A stretch of DNA of 43,230 nucleotides from Ruegeria sp. Ofav3-42 (GCF_022347725.1 NZ_JAKRGB010000023.1:1-43230); one strand, 5' to 3'; shown: positions 16,391-25,483, counted from the stretch's first letter. Numbers and translations: made by a program. The notes: generated from the letters alone by a model not told the origin.

Positions 16391-18322
16391 TTAAGAGATT
16401 TCATAGTCCGTGAGCGACACTTCGTGCGAGCGTTGCCAAAGCTCGGCGGACGTAAAGGGATAGTTCTGCGTCACCCTACCCTTTTCGTTCTTGTACCAGG
16501 AGTTTACTTTGGAAAAGCCCCAGGCGCGCAGGCGGTTGGCTGCGTCTATGCGCTCGTTGTAGTTCCAGTAAACCTTTTCCTTGACTTCGATGCTGCGCGC
16601 CTCGCTTTCCAGCAACGTACGTGCGGCGTCGAGGATGTACTTGACGGTAAATTCTGACCACAGGAAAGCCGAACCACCATGCACCACCTGATTGGTGTTG
16701 GGACCATAAATCATGAACAGGTTCGGAAAATTCGGAACCGTCGCACCCAGATAGGCCCGCGCGTCGCCGTCCCACATGTCATGCAAGCTGACGCCATCAT
16801 GGCCGTAGACCTGCATCGGCATCAGGAATTTCGATGCCTGGAACCCGGTACCGTAGACGATCATGTCGAACTCATGCTCATGCCCGTCCTGATCGCGGAT
16901 GCCCGTCTCGGTGATCTCGGCGATGCCTTTGCGGTTCATCACAACGTTGTTTCGGCGCAGGGTTTTTGCCCAGGCACCATTGTCGCGGATGATGCGCTTG
17001 CCGCCCAGAGGGCTGCTGTTCGGGATCAGATGTTCACGCAGGTCCGGGCGGTCTTCAATCTGCGCTTCCATCCAGTCCGTGATCGCCTGACGGGCCTGAT
17101 CATTCATGGCCGATACCGCTTTTTCCGTCGGCGGATAGTCAGGGTCGACCTTGACCCCGTCTAGCATGCCCACCGCACCCGGAATGGCCAGAGTCACCCG
17201 GTACCACATGGAATAGGTCGGAACGTTGACCATCAACCACTTCAGTCCCTCAGGCACTTTTTCGTGCAATAACGGTGTCGGCAACAGCCACGGCGTGGTG
17301 CGCGCAAACACGGTGACGTTTTCAGCGGTCTTGGCCAGCTGCGGTATGAACTGCAGTGCGGTGGCGCCCGTGCCGATCACGCCAACACGTTTGCCTTCGT
17401 AACAGATGTCGTGATCCCAACGGGCCGAATGAAAACTGGGGCCGGTAAAGAGCTCTTGCCCTTCGATGTCAGGCATCATCGGGCGGTTCAGCTGACCCAC
17501 GGCGCTGACCAGCATGTTCGAGTTGTGGTTCAGCGTTTGGCCCTGATGATCAATTGTCAGATCCCACTGGTTCGTTGCTTCGTTCCAGCGGCACTCAGTG
17601 ACCTCTGCATTGAAAACGATGTTGTCGCGAATGCCCCACTCGTCGGCGACGGCCTTGAGGTATTCAAGAACATCCGCACCGTGGCCGTAGAAATCCTCCC
17701 ACAACCCGCGCATGCAGGCGAAGCTGTAGAAGAACGAGTTACAATCCACACGTGCCCCGGGATAGTGGTTTTCGAACCACGTCCCGCCAACCTCGGGGTT
17801 TTTCTCGAATATGGTAAAGGGCACGCCCGCCTCCTTGAGGCGCATGGCGGTCAGCATTCCCGCCTCTCCCGCGCCGATGATGGCGACGGAAAATTCGCGT
17901 TCGGGGGCCAGGCGGGCCTTGTTCCAACGCGGGCGCCGCAGGTCGAACCCATTCAGCACGGCCTCTTCGTGATTGAGAGGGATAAAGGCATCCATCTTTT
18001 CGCCCATTTCGGGCATCATCCAGTTTGCGACGGTTCGGATTTCCTCCGCCGTGGCCGCGGCATGGGTCTCGCCGCCCGCGTCGCGAAAGCTCTTCAGGCG
18101 GGCGGCGCATTCTGCTCGGACTTCAGCTTCGGTGTCGGGCGTCATACCGCTGATGGCAACGCCGTATTCCATGACGGGGCGCCATTCATCCCTGAGCAGC
18201 GAGTAATCTCCGGTCAGATGCGCGCAGGTGACCAGCAGAGCCGGTATGTCGGCATCCTTGATATTGGCGTCGATCTCCGCGTCCGAGGCGGTGAACTTGG
18301 GGACGTCATTGGTGAATTTCAT
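16391..18322 (-). CDS. Baeyer-Villiger monooxygenase, HAPMO-like
   Basis: From ATG at 18322 the protein has 643 residues (an upstream in-frame start at 18379 has no support). It has an N-terminal extension of about 145 residues, an FAD site IIGAGEAG (150-155), GGTWFENHYPGARVD, the BVMO fingerprint F-x-G-x3-H-x3-W-D at 292-303, and an NADPH site VIGTGATA (317-319). The extension and length are those of 4-hydroxyacetophenone monooxygenase rather than cyclohexanone monooxygenase (about 540). These enzymes turn aryl ketones into aryl esters with O2 and NADPH. It follows the solute-binding-protein gene by 74 bp at the end of the pyridine cluster, suggesting an acylpyridine-like substrate (inference). 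Confidence 0.85.
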   Translation of the reverse strand: MKFTNDVPKFTASDAEIDANIKDADIPALLVTCAHLTGDYSLLRDEWRPVMEYGVAISGMTPDTEAEVRAECAARLKSFRDAGGETHAAATAEEIRTVANWMMPEMGEKMDAFIPLNHEEAVLNGFDLRRPRWNKARLAPEREFSVAIIGAGEAGMLTAMRLKEAGVPFTIFEKNPEVGGTWFENHYPGARVDCNSFFYSFACMRGLWEDFYGHGADVLEYLKAVADEWGIRDNIVFNAEVTECRWNEATNQWDLTIDHQGQTLNHNSNMLVSAVGQLNRPMMPDIEGQELFTGPSFHSARWDHDICYEGKRVGVIGTGATALQFIPQLAKTAENVTVFARTTPWLLPTPLLHEKVPEGLKWLMVNVPTYSMWYRVTLAIPGAVGMLDGVKVDPDYPPTEKAVSAMNDQARQAITDWMEAQIEDRPDLREHLIPNSSPLGGKRIIRDNGAWAKTLRRNNVVMNRKGIAEITETGIRDQDGHEHEFDMIVYGTGFQASKFLMPMQVYGHDGVSLHDMWDGDARAYLGATVPNFPNLFMIYGPNTNQVVHGGSAFLWSEFTVKYILDAARTLLESEARSIEVKEKVYWNYNERIDAANRLRAWGFSKVNSWYKNEKGRVTQNYPFTSAELWQRSHEVSLTDYEIS

Positions 18323-18358
18323 TTTCGTCGTCTTTCTTTTGCAGGACCGAAAGGCGCG

Positions 18359-18386
18359 GGGCGGACGCGTCGCGCACACGCCGCCC
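18359..18386. other. Intergenic GC-rich hairpin between binding-protein and BVMO genes
   Basis: GGGCGG at 18359-18364 pairs with CCGCCC at 18381-18386 around a GC-rich loop, in the 74-bp gap downstream of the solute-binding-protein gene. Hairpins at this position commonly stabilise the 3' end of a highly expressed binding-protein mRNA and reduce read-through. No T-tract follows, so it is not a full terminator. Confidence 0.4.
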
Positions 18387-18396
18387 TGGCCGTTCG

Positions 18397-19470
18397 TCAG
18401 TTGGAGATGTTGACCTGATAAGTGGCCGAGAACCCTTTGGGCGCGGCAATCGCAACCGATTTATCCGTTGCCTTCAGGGTTTCACTATCCACGGCCTCGG
18501 GGATCGGGTTGACGAAATTCATGGTCAGCGAGCCTTCGACCGCACGCACAGCCATGTCCAGCGCCACACGACCCTGAGCGACTGGGTATTGCGTTACGAA
18601 GCCTGGCAGTTCGCCGCTTTCGACCATGAAGTGGATGGCATCGTTTTCGTAGGCCGGAACCATTACAAAGTCATATTTGCCGGCAGCCGCCAACGCGCCC
18701 ACCGCGGCCTCGACAGCCGGGGCACCACCGTACATGGCGTTCATCTCGGGATAGGATTGCAGGGCGTCCTGAATGAGGCCCAGCTGCACCGCCACGCCCG
18801 AGTCGCCAAAGCGTTCGCCGATCACCTCGACATTCTCATGCGCGGCGATGTCGCCCTTGAAGTGATCATTGAACAGCTCGGCCCAGCCCGAGCCTGCAGG
18901 TCCCGGGAAGGTTACGACCTTGCCCTCGGCGCCGTCCAGCATACCGGCCATGAATTCTGCCGAAACCTTGGTCATGTCCGGGATATCAGGATAAACGCGG
19001 CCGGCGATAGGCGCTTCGGCAATGACGTTCAGCACTGCGACCACCGGGATACCGGCCTCGTTCGCCTCTTTCAGCTTTTGCGCCAGACCGCCCTCGGAAA
19101 TCACACCCGCAACGATGGCGTCATAGCCACCAGCCAGGCAGTCATCGAACTGCGCCAGCTGACGCGGCAGGTTGGCATAACCGCCCGCCTCAAAAAGGGT
19201 CATGTTGACGCCCAGACGTTCGGCCTCTTTGGCGATGCCATAGTTGATGGCCAGCCAGATTGAATCCTTCAGATGCGGGAACAGGACGCAGATGTTGAGC
19301 GGCTTTTCAGCCTTTTCCAGTGGGGTATAGGCGGCCTCGGCCCGGTTTTCGACGCCATTTGTGGCATCCATCACCTTGAACGGATACCACTGATCCTCGG
19401 CCGAAGCCGTTGTCGCGCCGACGCTCAGCGCCAGTACCGCAGCGGTCAGCTTGAATGCAGAAAGTTTCAT
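18397..19470 (-). CDS. Periplasmic sugar-binding-like solute-binding protein (TorT/RbsB type)
   Basis: A 357-residue protein with a Sec signal peptide (MKLSAFKLTAAVLALSVGAT, cleaved after TASA), then a type I periplasmic-binding fold: LNICVLFPHLKDSIWLAINY, then GYDAIVAGVISEGGLAQKL and AYENDAIHFMVESGELPGF. It resembles TorT and ribose/xylose-type binding proteins. ATG at 19470 is preceded by GGAGGAA. It is the binding component for the ribose-type permeases and ATPase of the same cluster (21853-25401), although nicE, nicD and nicF lie between them. A symmetrical 20-bp site about 90 bp upstream marks its own promoter region. The ligand is probably a pyridine compound or its hydroxylated product (inference). 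Confidence 0.8.
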   Translation of the reverse strand: MKLSAFKLTAAVLALSVGATTASAEDQWYPFKVMDATNGVENRAEAAYTPLEKAEKPLNICVLFPHLKDSIWLAINYGIAKEAERLGVNMTLFEAGGYANLPRQLAQFDDCLAGGYDAIVAGVISEGGLAQKLKEANEAGIPVVAVLNVIAEAPIAGRVYPDIPDMTKVSAEFMAGMLDGAEGKVVTFPGPAGSGWAELFNDHFKGDIAAHENVEVIGERFGDSGVAVQLGLIQDALQSYPEMNAMYGGAPAVEAAVGALAAAGKYDFVMVPAYENDAIHFMVESGELPGFVTQYPVAQGRVALDMAVRAVEGSLTMNFVNPIPEAVDSETLKATDKSVAIAAPKGFSATYQVNISN

Positions 19471-19556
19471 GTCTGGGTTCCTCCGAGTTGTCCCCGCCCT
19501 CCTCGGCGGGTGATGCTTGATTTCGTTGATCCCGCATCCGTTTGCATGCTAGCAAA

Positions 19557-19576
19557 AAGTTAGCGTACGTTCACTT
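19557..19576. promoter_or_regulatory. 20-bp imperfect palindrome upstream of the binding-protein gene
   Basis: AAGTTAGCGTACGTTCACTT pairs with its own reverse complement at 16 of 20 positions, centred on CGTACG. It lies 87-106 bp upstream of the solute-binding-protein ATG, in an AT-rich stretch, and is a candidate operator for the cluster's TetR regulator. Position and symmetry are seen; the binding protein is a guess. Confidence 0.5.
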
Positions 19577-19646
19577 ATTATTTATACGACCAACTAATTT
19601 ATTGAACGGATTGCGGAAAAATGATGCCTGTGGTTGGGTTCACCTC

Positions 19647-20273
19647 CTAGTTTTTGAGCAAGGCTTGCAGATCGGCCGAGTCGATGACTTCGGCGTATTT
19701 CTGGCCCATGTCGAACAGGTTCGCTTCATGCGGCGCCAGTGCCCGGTCGCCCACGCAATCGCGCAGAACGAAGGGACGGAAATTGTGGCTGGCGGCATCG
19801 ACCACGCTGGCGCGCACACAGCCCGAGGTCGTACAGCCCGCGATCACCAGCGTGTCAGCATCTTCCTTTCGCAGCCAGGCCGCCAGATCCGTGTCGAAAA
19901 AGGCCGAGGCCTGTTTCTTGCGAATGACACACTCACCAGGGAGGGGTGCGAGCGCGTCGACAACCTGGCTGCTGTGGGCGCTCTCAAAGAGCGTTTGGAG
20001 ACCGGGGATCTTGGTGGCGAAAACACCGATATCCGATCCCGTTTCGGTGTAGACGATACGCGTATGCGCGATGGGCAGGTCCCGGTCGCGGAAGGCTCGC
20101 AGGACTGGTCGGGTGGCCGCGATGGCATCGCCGATGTTACCGCCGCCCAGTTGATCGGGATCGTTGAACCCGTTCACAAAGTCGATCAGCAGCAGCGCGG
20201 GCTTACGCCCGAACGCGATGCCGCCCCCTAACCCCTGCCGGGCATAGACCAATTGGGCGTCCGCGTTGCTCAT
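19647..20273 (-). CDS. nicF: Maleamate amidohydrolase
   Basis: A 208-residue isochorismatase-fold amidase. It has LLLIDFVNGF with catalytic D31, a catalytic Lys at 119/120 in RKKQASAFFDT, and GCTTSGCVRASVVDA with nucleophile C152, which is the Asp-Lys-Cys triad of the family. NicF hydrolyses maleamate to maleate and ammonia in the cytoplasm. Assignment rests on the family plus its place directly after nicE and nicD; alone it could be an N-carbamoylsarcosine amidase relative. ATG at 20273 overlaps the TGA of nicD (ATGA). Last gene of this transcription unit before a gap of 176 bp. Confidence 0.85.
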   Translation of the reverse strand: MSNADAQLVYARQGLGGGIAFGRKPALLLIDFVNGFNDPDQLGGGNIGDAIAATRPVLRAFRDRDLPIAHTRIVYTETGSDIGVFATKIPGLQTLFESAHSSQVVDALAPLPGECVIRKKQASAFFDTDLAAWLRKEDADTLVIAGCTTSGCVRASVVDAASHNFRPFVLRDCVGDRALAPHEANLFDMGQKYAEVIDSADLQALLKN

Positions 20274-21076
20274 GCCCCGGCCTTTCCGACAAAATCACGG
20301 GTCAGGCGCAGGAAAGTGCCAAGATCATCCCACGGGATCATATGGCCCGCATCCTTGACCACCTGCACATCAATCGCAGGTTTGTCCGCTTTGAACTCAG
20401 CAATGTCCTCGGGCTGGATCACACCACCCTTGCCTGCCGCCATCAGCATCACGTGATCCGGCAATTTCGGAACATCGGGGAAGATGTCATCGCGGTGGAA
20501 ACCCTGATACGCCTCGACAATCGCGGGTTTATAGCAGGTGTGCAGCCATTGCGCCCGCAAGGCTCGCTGTTCCTCGGTCCAGTTCGGACAATAGATTCTC
20601 ATGTCGTCGGCGGTCATTCCGTGAAGCGCCTCATGGATGCTGTCCACATACCAGGCGATCCCCATCGGGTACTTCCGTCGCCCTGGCCCTGCCACCGGCG
20701 GATCGGCCAGGATGATCGACCGCGCATCCAAGTCAAAGCCAGTCTGCGCCCGCATCGCGATCCGCGCACCCATCGAGTGGCCTAGCACGATACAGCCTTC
20801 AATGCCGACTGCGTCGATGAACGGGCGCACGTCACCGGCCATCGCGCCCAGCGAATAGTCCAGCTCTGGCCCCGTATCCGACAGCCCGCGCCCCCGGATG
20901 TCCAGCACGTAGACATCCATGGTTTCGGCCAGTTCTTCAGCAATGAAACCCCAGGTTACCGCCGGGCTGGTAATACCCGGCAGGATCAACAGTTTAGGTC
21001 CCTTCCCGCCGTAGCGCAGATAGTGCTGGCGGATACCGTTGGCCTGAACCTGAGCGCCAAAAAGCAACCTGGACAT
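20270..21076 (-). CDS. nicD: N-formylmaleamate deformylase
   Basis: A 268-residue alpha/beta hydrolase beginning MSRLLFGAQVQANGIRQHYL, with oxyanion loop LPGITSPAVTWGF, nucleophile elbow GHSMGAR (S101), acid D125 in ILADPPVAGPGRR, and H245 in DAGHMIPWDD. As far as I recall, S101, D125 and H245 are the same numbers as in Pseudomonas putida NicD, and the flanking sequence is strongly alike. It converts N-formylmaleamate, made by NicX, to maleamate and formate. I chose ATG at 21076 (overlapping the nicE stop as TGATG) over TTG at 21079, because the numbering then matches. Confidence 0.92.
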   Translation of the reverse strand: MSRLLFGAQVQANGIRQHYLRYGGKGPKLLILPGITSPAVTWGFIAEELAETMDVYVLDIRGRGLSDTGPELDYSLGAMAGDVRPFIDAVGIEGCIVLGHSMGARIAMRAQTGFDLDARSIILADPPVAGPGRRKYPMGIAWYVDSIHEALHGMTADDMRIYCPNWTEEQRALRAQWLHTCYKPAIVEAYQGFHRDDIFPDVPKLPDHVMLMAAGKGGVIQPEDIAEFKADKPAIDVQVVKDAGHMIPWDDLGTFLRLTRDFVGKAGA

Positions 21077-21831
21077 CAATACGCTCCCGACAACAGCGCA
21101 CCCGCGCCCGGAACTTTTCGCTGCAGCCCCAGTTCCTTGAGCATGTGATACGTCGTTGCAACGGCCGCGGTCACGACAGGCTTGCCGGTCTCGGCCTCGA
21201 CCTGTGATACAGCAGGCAGCGAAGGCATCTGAACGCAGGCCGACAGAACCACCGCATCGGCGTCTTCGATATTCATCCTTGCAACAATCCCGGGCAGATT
21301 GGCGGGGTCGTGGCGCGCCACATCCAGATTGTCCGGGATTTCCAGCGCGACGTAGTCGACGACTTCGATCCCTTCCTTGCGGATGTAATCAACGACCAGT
21401 TCCGTGAGTGGCTTCATGTAAGGGGTCACAACGGCGACCTTTTTGGCGCCAATCGCTTTGATCCCTTCGACCAGCGCCCCGGCGCTGGTCACCATCGGAA
21501 TGTCTGCCCCAACTTCCTGCGTCCGTTCGCGCAGGCGCTTTTCGCTTTCGCGGTGATAGCCAGGCCCCATCGCCATAATGGCCACCAGACAGGCATAGCC
21601 CAGCACATCGACCCGCGCGTCCGCCAGTTCAACGGCGCAACGATCGGATTGCGCGTCCATATCGGCCAGTTCTTCTTTCGTTACCTTGCGCATCCGCATC
21701 CGCGACGAATGGTAGGTGAACCGTTCGGGTAGGATGCTCTCCCGCGCGCGCAGCATGGCGGGGATCTCGGTCTCCATCGTGGTGTTCGAGCTGGGGACGA
21801 TCTGGCCGATGCGATAGTTCTGTTGAGTCAC
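21076..21831 (-). CDS. nicE: Maleate cis-trans isomerase
   Basis: A 251-residue Asp/Glu-racemase-fold protein beginning MTQQNYRIGQIVPSSNTTME, with the two catalytic cysteines of maleate isomerases: C81 in GYACLVAIM and C199 in VVLSACVQMPSL, separated by the usual spacing. It converts maleate to fumarate, the last step before the TCA cycle. GTG at 21831 is preceded by CGGAG. It sits between the ABC permeases and nicD and overlaps nicD. The related arylmalonate decarboxylases have a different cysteine arrangement, so isomerase is the better call. Confidence 0.88.
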   Translation of the reverse strand: MTQQNYRIGQIVPSSNTTMETEIPAMLRARESILPERFTYHSSRMRMRKVTKEELADMDAQSDRCAVELADARVDVLGYACLVAIMAMGPGYHRESEKRLRERTQEVGADIPMVTSAGALVEGIKAIGAKKVAVVTPYMKPLTELVVDYIRKEGIEVVDYVALEIPDNLDVARHDPANLPGIVARMNIEDADAVVLSACVQMPSLPAVSQVEAETGKPVVTAAVATTYHMLKELGLQRKVPGAGALLSGAY

Positions 21832-21852
21832 TTTGATCTCCGTAAAAAAGGC

Positions 21853-22830
21853 CTAGTCGCGGCTTTTATCGAGCGCGATGGCAAGGATGATGACCAGACC
21901 GAGGATGATCTGTTGCAGATAGCCGCTGATCTGGAGGAAATTCAGGCCGTTTGACAAAACGGTAATAAACAGAGCACCGGTGATGGCGTGGAATACACCG
22001 CCACGCCCGCCTGACAGGCTGACGCCACCCATGACCGCCGCCGCGATGGCCTGCAGCAGCAGGTTGCCGCCCAAGTTGGGCTCACCCGTACCGGTGCGCG
22101 CCGTCAGCATCAGCGCTCCGATGGCAACCAATGCACCGGACAGCACAAAGGCGATAGCGAAGTATTTGCGCCGGGGCAGACCAGCCACCTCAACGGCGCG
22201 GGGGTTGCAGCCCATCAGATAGAGCGTGCGGCCAAAGACAGTGTTGGACAGGACCACATGCACGGCGATGGCGACACAGGCGGTCCAAAGAATAGGTGCA
22301 GGGATACCCGCAAAGGTGCCACTGTAGAAAAAGGTGGTGAACGCCTCGGGCACATTGAACACGGGCCGACCGCCCGAAATTGTCGCCGACAGGCCATAGC
22401 AGATGTTCATCGCGCCCAGCGTGACGATGAAGGACCGGATGCCCAGCACCGAGGCGAAGAAGCCATTAAACAGCCCCACAGCCGTGCCGCAGGCCAGACC
22501 GGTCAGCAGACCAAGCACAACAACAGCATATCCCGGCAACCCGGCTGCAAAGCTGCTGGTCAGTGCAAGCGCCGTCGCGACAGAGGTGAAGCTGACCGCG
22601 TTGCCCAAAGACAGGTCAAAGCCACGCGGCACCAAAACCACAGTCTGTGCCAGAGCAAAAACGATCAGATAGGTCGACTGGCTGGAGATGTTGACCAGAT
22701 TTCGGGCGCTGGCGATGCGCGGTTCGAACATGGCAAACAGGCCGAACATGGCGAGGATCAGCAGCGGAAAGGTCAGCAGCTTGACCGTTGCGACAAACTC
22801 TCGGGAGCGGGGGCTGGTGGCAGTGGTCAT
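21853..22830 (-). CDS. Ribose-type ABC transporter permease (second)
   Basis: A 325-residue polytopic protein of the RbsC/BPD_transp_2 family with about eight to ten hydrophobic segments. Its conserved blocks are VLVPRGFDLSLGNAVSFTSV and MGGVSLSGGRGGVFHAITGA. It begins one base after the stop of the other permease gene, so the two form a heterodimeric channel together with the RbsA-like ATPase. Its product should sit in the inner membrane and import the ligand caught by the binding protein at 18397. Confidence 0.88.
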   Translation of the reverse strand: MTTATSPRSREFVATVKLLTFPLLILAMFGLFAMFEPRIASARNLVNISSQSTYLIVFALAQTVVLVPRGFDLSLGNAVSFTSVATALALTSSFAAGLPGYAVVVLGLLTGLACGTAVGLFNGFFASVLGIRSFIVTLGAMNICYGLSATISGGRPVFNVPEAFTTFFYSGTFAGIPAPILWTACVAIAVHVVLSNTVFGRTLYLMGCNPRAVEVAGLPRRKYFAIAFVLSGALVAIGALMLTARTGTGEPNLGGNLLLQAIAAAVMGGVSLSGGRGGVFHAITGALFITVLSNGLNFLQISGYLQQIILGLVIILAIALDKSRD

Positions 22831-22831
22831 G

Positions 22832-23854
22832 TCAGACGCTCCTTGTCTTGCGGATGTCGTTGGCGGCCACCAGGATCACGATCAGACCCAGGATCACGGC
22901 CTGCAGCTGGCTTTGAATGCGCAGCAGCTCCATCGCGTTGGTCAGCAGTTGCAGGAACAGCGCGGCCAGGCAGACGTTTTCAATCTTGCCGACACCGCCC
23001 TGCAGACTAACGCCGCCGATGATCGCCACGGCGATGGACTGGAACGTCAGGACGCCACCGATGGACCCCTGCCCCGACCCGATCTGCGCAGTCAGCAGGA
23101 TCGACGCCAACGCGGCCGTCAAGCCCGAGATCACGTAGGCCATGACCAGATAGCGGTTGGCCGATAGGCCTGAAAACACGGCGGATTTAAAGTTTCCGCC
23201 AACCGCGTAGATGTACTTGCCCACGGTTGTCAGATTCTGGATCACCCAGAACAGCAGAGCCAGACCGGCACCGATGTAGAAGGCTGATGGCAACCCGCCC
23301 CAGATCGCCCGTCCGAACTCGGACGAGAACCCGCGTGGCATGCCATAGACCGGGATGCCGTTGGTTAGGTACAACGCCAGACCCACCACGATGGACGACG
23401 TCCCCAGCGTCACCATAAAGCTGTGTACCTTGAGGTAGGCAACACACAGCCCGTTCACCAACCCCACGGCCGCCCCTGCAGCAAATCCCGCGCCGACACC
23501 GTAAAGGATGGTCAGGCTGGTGGCCGTTCCCTCAGGCACATTCGCCATCACCATGGCGGTCACGACCGACACCATCGCCATCGTCGCGCCCACCGACAGA
23601 TCGAACCCGCGCACGATGATCACGAACATCTGCCCGGCAGAGATAATCGCCAGGATAGAAGCGGACCGCAGCAGGTTCGCAAGGTTTTGCGCCGCCAGAA
23701 ACCGCGGCTCGACCAGCGACAGGATCAGCATCAGTCCGAGGATCACGGCGATCAGGATACCGGTTGTCTCAGTCAGATGGTGCCGCCAGTCCAGACGCAC
23801 GGGCGGCGTTTCATGGGTGATACGGGTCATTGTTTGTCTCTGTTCGCGCGTCAT
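22832..23854 (-). CDS. Ribose-type ABC transporter permease (first)
   Basis: A 340-residue RbsC-like permease with MFVIIVRGFDLSVGATMAMV and IGGVSLQGGVGKIENVCLAA. Two in-frame ATGs exist. The one at 23854 has GAGG with good spacing and follows the ATPase stop by eight bases; the second at 23830 (MTRITHETPPVRL) has a weaker site, so I keep 23854. It forms a pair with the permease at 21853 in a heterodimeric importer. Confidence 0.88.
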   Translation of the reverse strand: MTREQRQTMTRITHETPPVRLDWRHHLTETTGILIAVILGLMLILSLVEPRFLAAQNLANLLRSASILAIISAGQMFVIIVRGFDLSVGATMAMVSVVTAMVMANVPEGTATSLTILYGVGAGFAAGAAVGLVNGLCVAYLKVHSFMVTLGTSSIVVGLALYLTNGIPVYGMPRGFSSEFGRAIWGGLPSAFYIGAGLALLFWVIQNLTTVGKYIYAVGGNFKSAVFSGLSANRYLVMAYVISGLTAALASILLTAQIGSGQGSIGGVLTFQSIAVAIIGGVSLQGGVGKIENVCLAALFLQLLTNAMELLRIQSQLQAVILGLIVILVAANDIRKTRSV

Positions 23855-23862
23855 GTCCGGCC

Positions 23863-25401
23863 TCAGGCCGCGTCGGTGTGATCGGTGAAGAAATGCGAAA
23901 GGATGCGGTCCTCAGTGATCTCATCGCCTTCCAGATGGGCCACGACGCGCGCGTTGTGCATCACGTAGACCCGGTGCGAGAGACCAAGAATTTCGGGCAA
24001 CTCGGAACTGACCAGAACCACCGCCGCGCCTTCGGCCACCAATTCCCCCAGCAGGGCATAGATTTCGGCCTTGGCACCGACGTCGATACCTACGGTCGGC
24101 TCGTCAAACAGGAACACCTGCGTGCCCCGTGTCATTCCGCGCGCCAGCACCACTTTTTGCCGGTTGCCGCCGGACAAAGATCCCACAGCCGCAAACAGGC
24201 GCATGGGCCGCAATTGCAGGCGCTCCATGATCTCTTGCACCCGCGACTTCTCGCTTCCTTTCCGCAGGAACCCTCGGATCGAAAACGCGTTTTCCGGCAG
24301 TGCCGCCATTGATGCGTTTTCAAGAATGGGTCGCGTGGCCGCGAGCCCTTCGGCCCCTCGGTCAGCGGGAAAATAGCAGATGCCATGTTCCAACGATTGT
24401 GCGGCTGTCGGATGGGCGTAAGTATCTCCGTCGAACTGCACCTCGCCCCGATCAATGGGCTCCAGCCCAAATGCAGCGCGTACAAGTTCGGATTTGCCGC
24501 ATCCGACCAGCCCGGCGATGCCAACAATCTCACCTGCCCGCACTTGGAATGACGCGTCGCGCACACGGTCCCGGACCGTATGCAGATCACGCGCTTCCAA
24601 CATCACATTGCCGGGGTTGTGGGGAATGCGCGGGTACAGAACCCCCGCCTTGCGTCCGGTCATCAGTTCGACCATCTCATCGTCGGTGACGTCCTGTGCA
24701 TGCACAGTCGAAATCAATGCCCCGTCCCGCAGAACCGTGACGCGATCAGCTAGATCCCGAATTTCACGCATCCTATGCGAGATATAGATGATGCCGACAC
24801 CCTGCGCCCGCAGCTCGCGCACGAACTCGAAAAGTCGGGCGCTTTCGGCTTCGGTCAATGAGGCCGTCGGCTCGTCCAGAATGAGAATGCGAGGATCGGT
24901 GACCAGAGCCTTGGCTATCTCAACCATCTGCTGTTGCGCTCGTGGCAGGGCAGACACCCGCGCGTTTGGAGCGATACCAAACCCAAGGCGTGCCAGAATC
25001 CGCATCGCGGCGCGACGCATCTCTTTCTTTCGCAAAAAACCATGGGTCGTTTCTTCACGCCCCAGGTACAGATTTTCCTCGACCGTCATGTCGGGGATCA
25101 ACGAAAATTCCTGAAACACCGGGCTGATGCCCTGCTCTCTCGCATCCTGCGGTGAGCTGAACCGAAACGGCTGACCATAAAGTGAGATGGCCCCTTCGGA
25201 CGGGGTCAGAACGCCGGAGATCACATTGATCAATGTAGATTTCCCTGCCCCGTTCTCCCCGAACAGCACATGCACTTCTCCCTCTTTGAGGTCGAAATTC
25301 ACATTACTAAGGGCCAAAACCCCGGGAAATCGCTTGGTTATTCCGGTCAGTCGCAACAGCTCATTCTGGCTGGCGTCAGACGCTTGCTTTGAGCGTGTCA
25401 T
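23863..25401 (-). CDS. Ribose-type ABC transporter ATPase, two fused ABC domains
   Basis: A 512-residue RbsA-like protein. The first ABC domain has Walker A FGENGAGKSTL (about residue 50), a degenerate signature (ALPRAQQQMVEIAKAL) and Walker B RILILDEPTASL. The second has a degenerate Walker A (GLVGCGKSELVRA), signature SLSGGNRQKVVLARG and Walker B FLFDEPTVGIDVG. This asymmetry is normal for sugar-type (CUT2) importers. ATG at 25401 has GGAGAAG upstream. It lies immediately downstream of nicX, so uptake and ring cleavage are co-expressed. Nicotinate uptake in the known nic cluster uses an MFS carrier (NicT) instead. Confidence 0.9.
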   Translation of the reverse strand: MTRSKQASDASQNELLRLTGITKRFPGVLALSNVNFDLKEGEVHVLFGENGAGKSTLINVISGVLTPSEGAISLYGQPFRFSSPQDAREQGISPVFQEFSLIPDMTVEENLYLGREETTHGFLRKKEMRRAAMRILARLGFGIAPNARVSALPRAQQQMVEIAKALVTDPRILILDEPTASLTEAESARLFEFVRELRAQGVGIIYISHRMREIRDLADRVTVLRDGALISTVHAQDVTDDEMVELMTGRKAGVLYPRIPHNPGNVMLEARDLHTVRDRVRDASFQVRAGEIVGIAGLVGCGKSELVRAAFGLEPIDRGEVQFDGDTYAHPTAAQSLEHGICYFPADRGAEGLAATRPILENASMAALPENAFSIRGFLRKGSEKSRVQEIMERLQLRPMRLFAAVGSLSGGNRQKVVLARGMTRGTQVFLFDEPTVGIDVGAKAEIYALLGELVAEGAAVVLVSSELPEILGLSHRVYVMHNARVVAHLEGDEITEDRILSHFFTDHTDAA

Positions 25402-25423
25402 TCTCTTCTCCCTGTCCGGATCA

Positions 25424-25450
25424 CGGGGACGATTCCTGCGTCTGTCCCCG
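25424..25450. other. Hairpin between nicX and the ABC ATPase gene
   Basis: CGGGGAC at 25424-25430 and GTCCCCG at 25444-25450 form a perfect 7-bp inverted repeat with a 13-base loop, in the 82-bp gap downstream of nicX. It could cap the nicX message or tune expression of the transporter. No T-tract is present. Confidence 0.4.
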
Positions 25451-25483
25451 CGACCCGCATTCAGCCGGTCGCCGCGTCGATGT

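Noticed and set aside
17411..18418. Plus-strand frame of 335 codons
   Set aside because: Antisense to the BVMO gene, which has all motifs in order on the minus strand; no recognisable domain.
22258..23010. Plus-strand frame of 250 codons
   Set aside because: Antisense to the two ABC permease genes; low-complexity Arg/Gly/Gln composition typical of a shadow frame.
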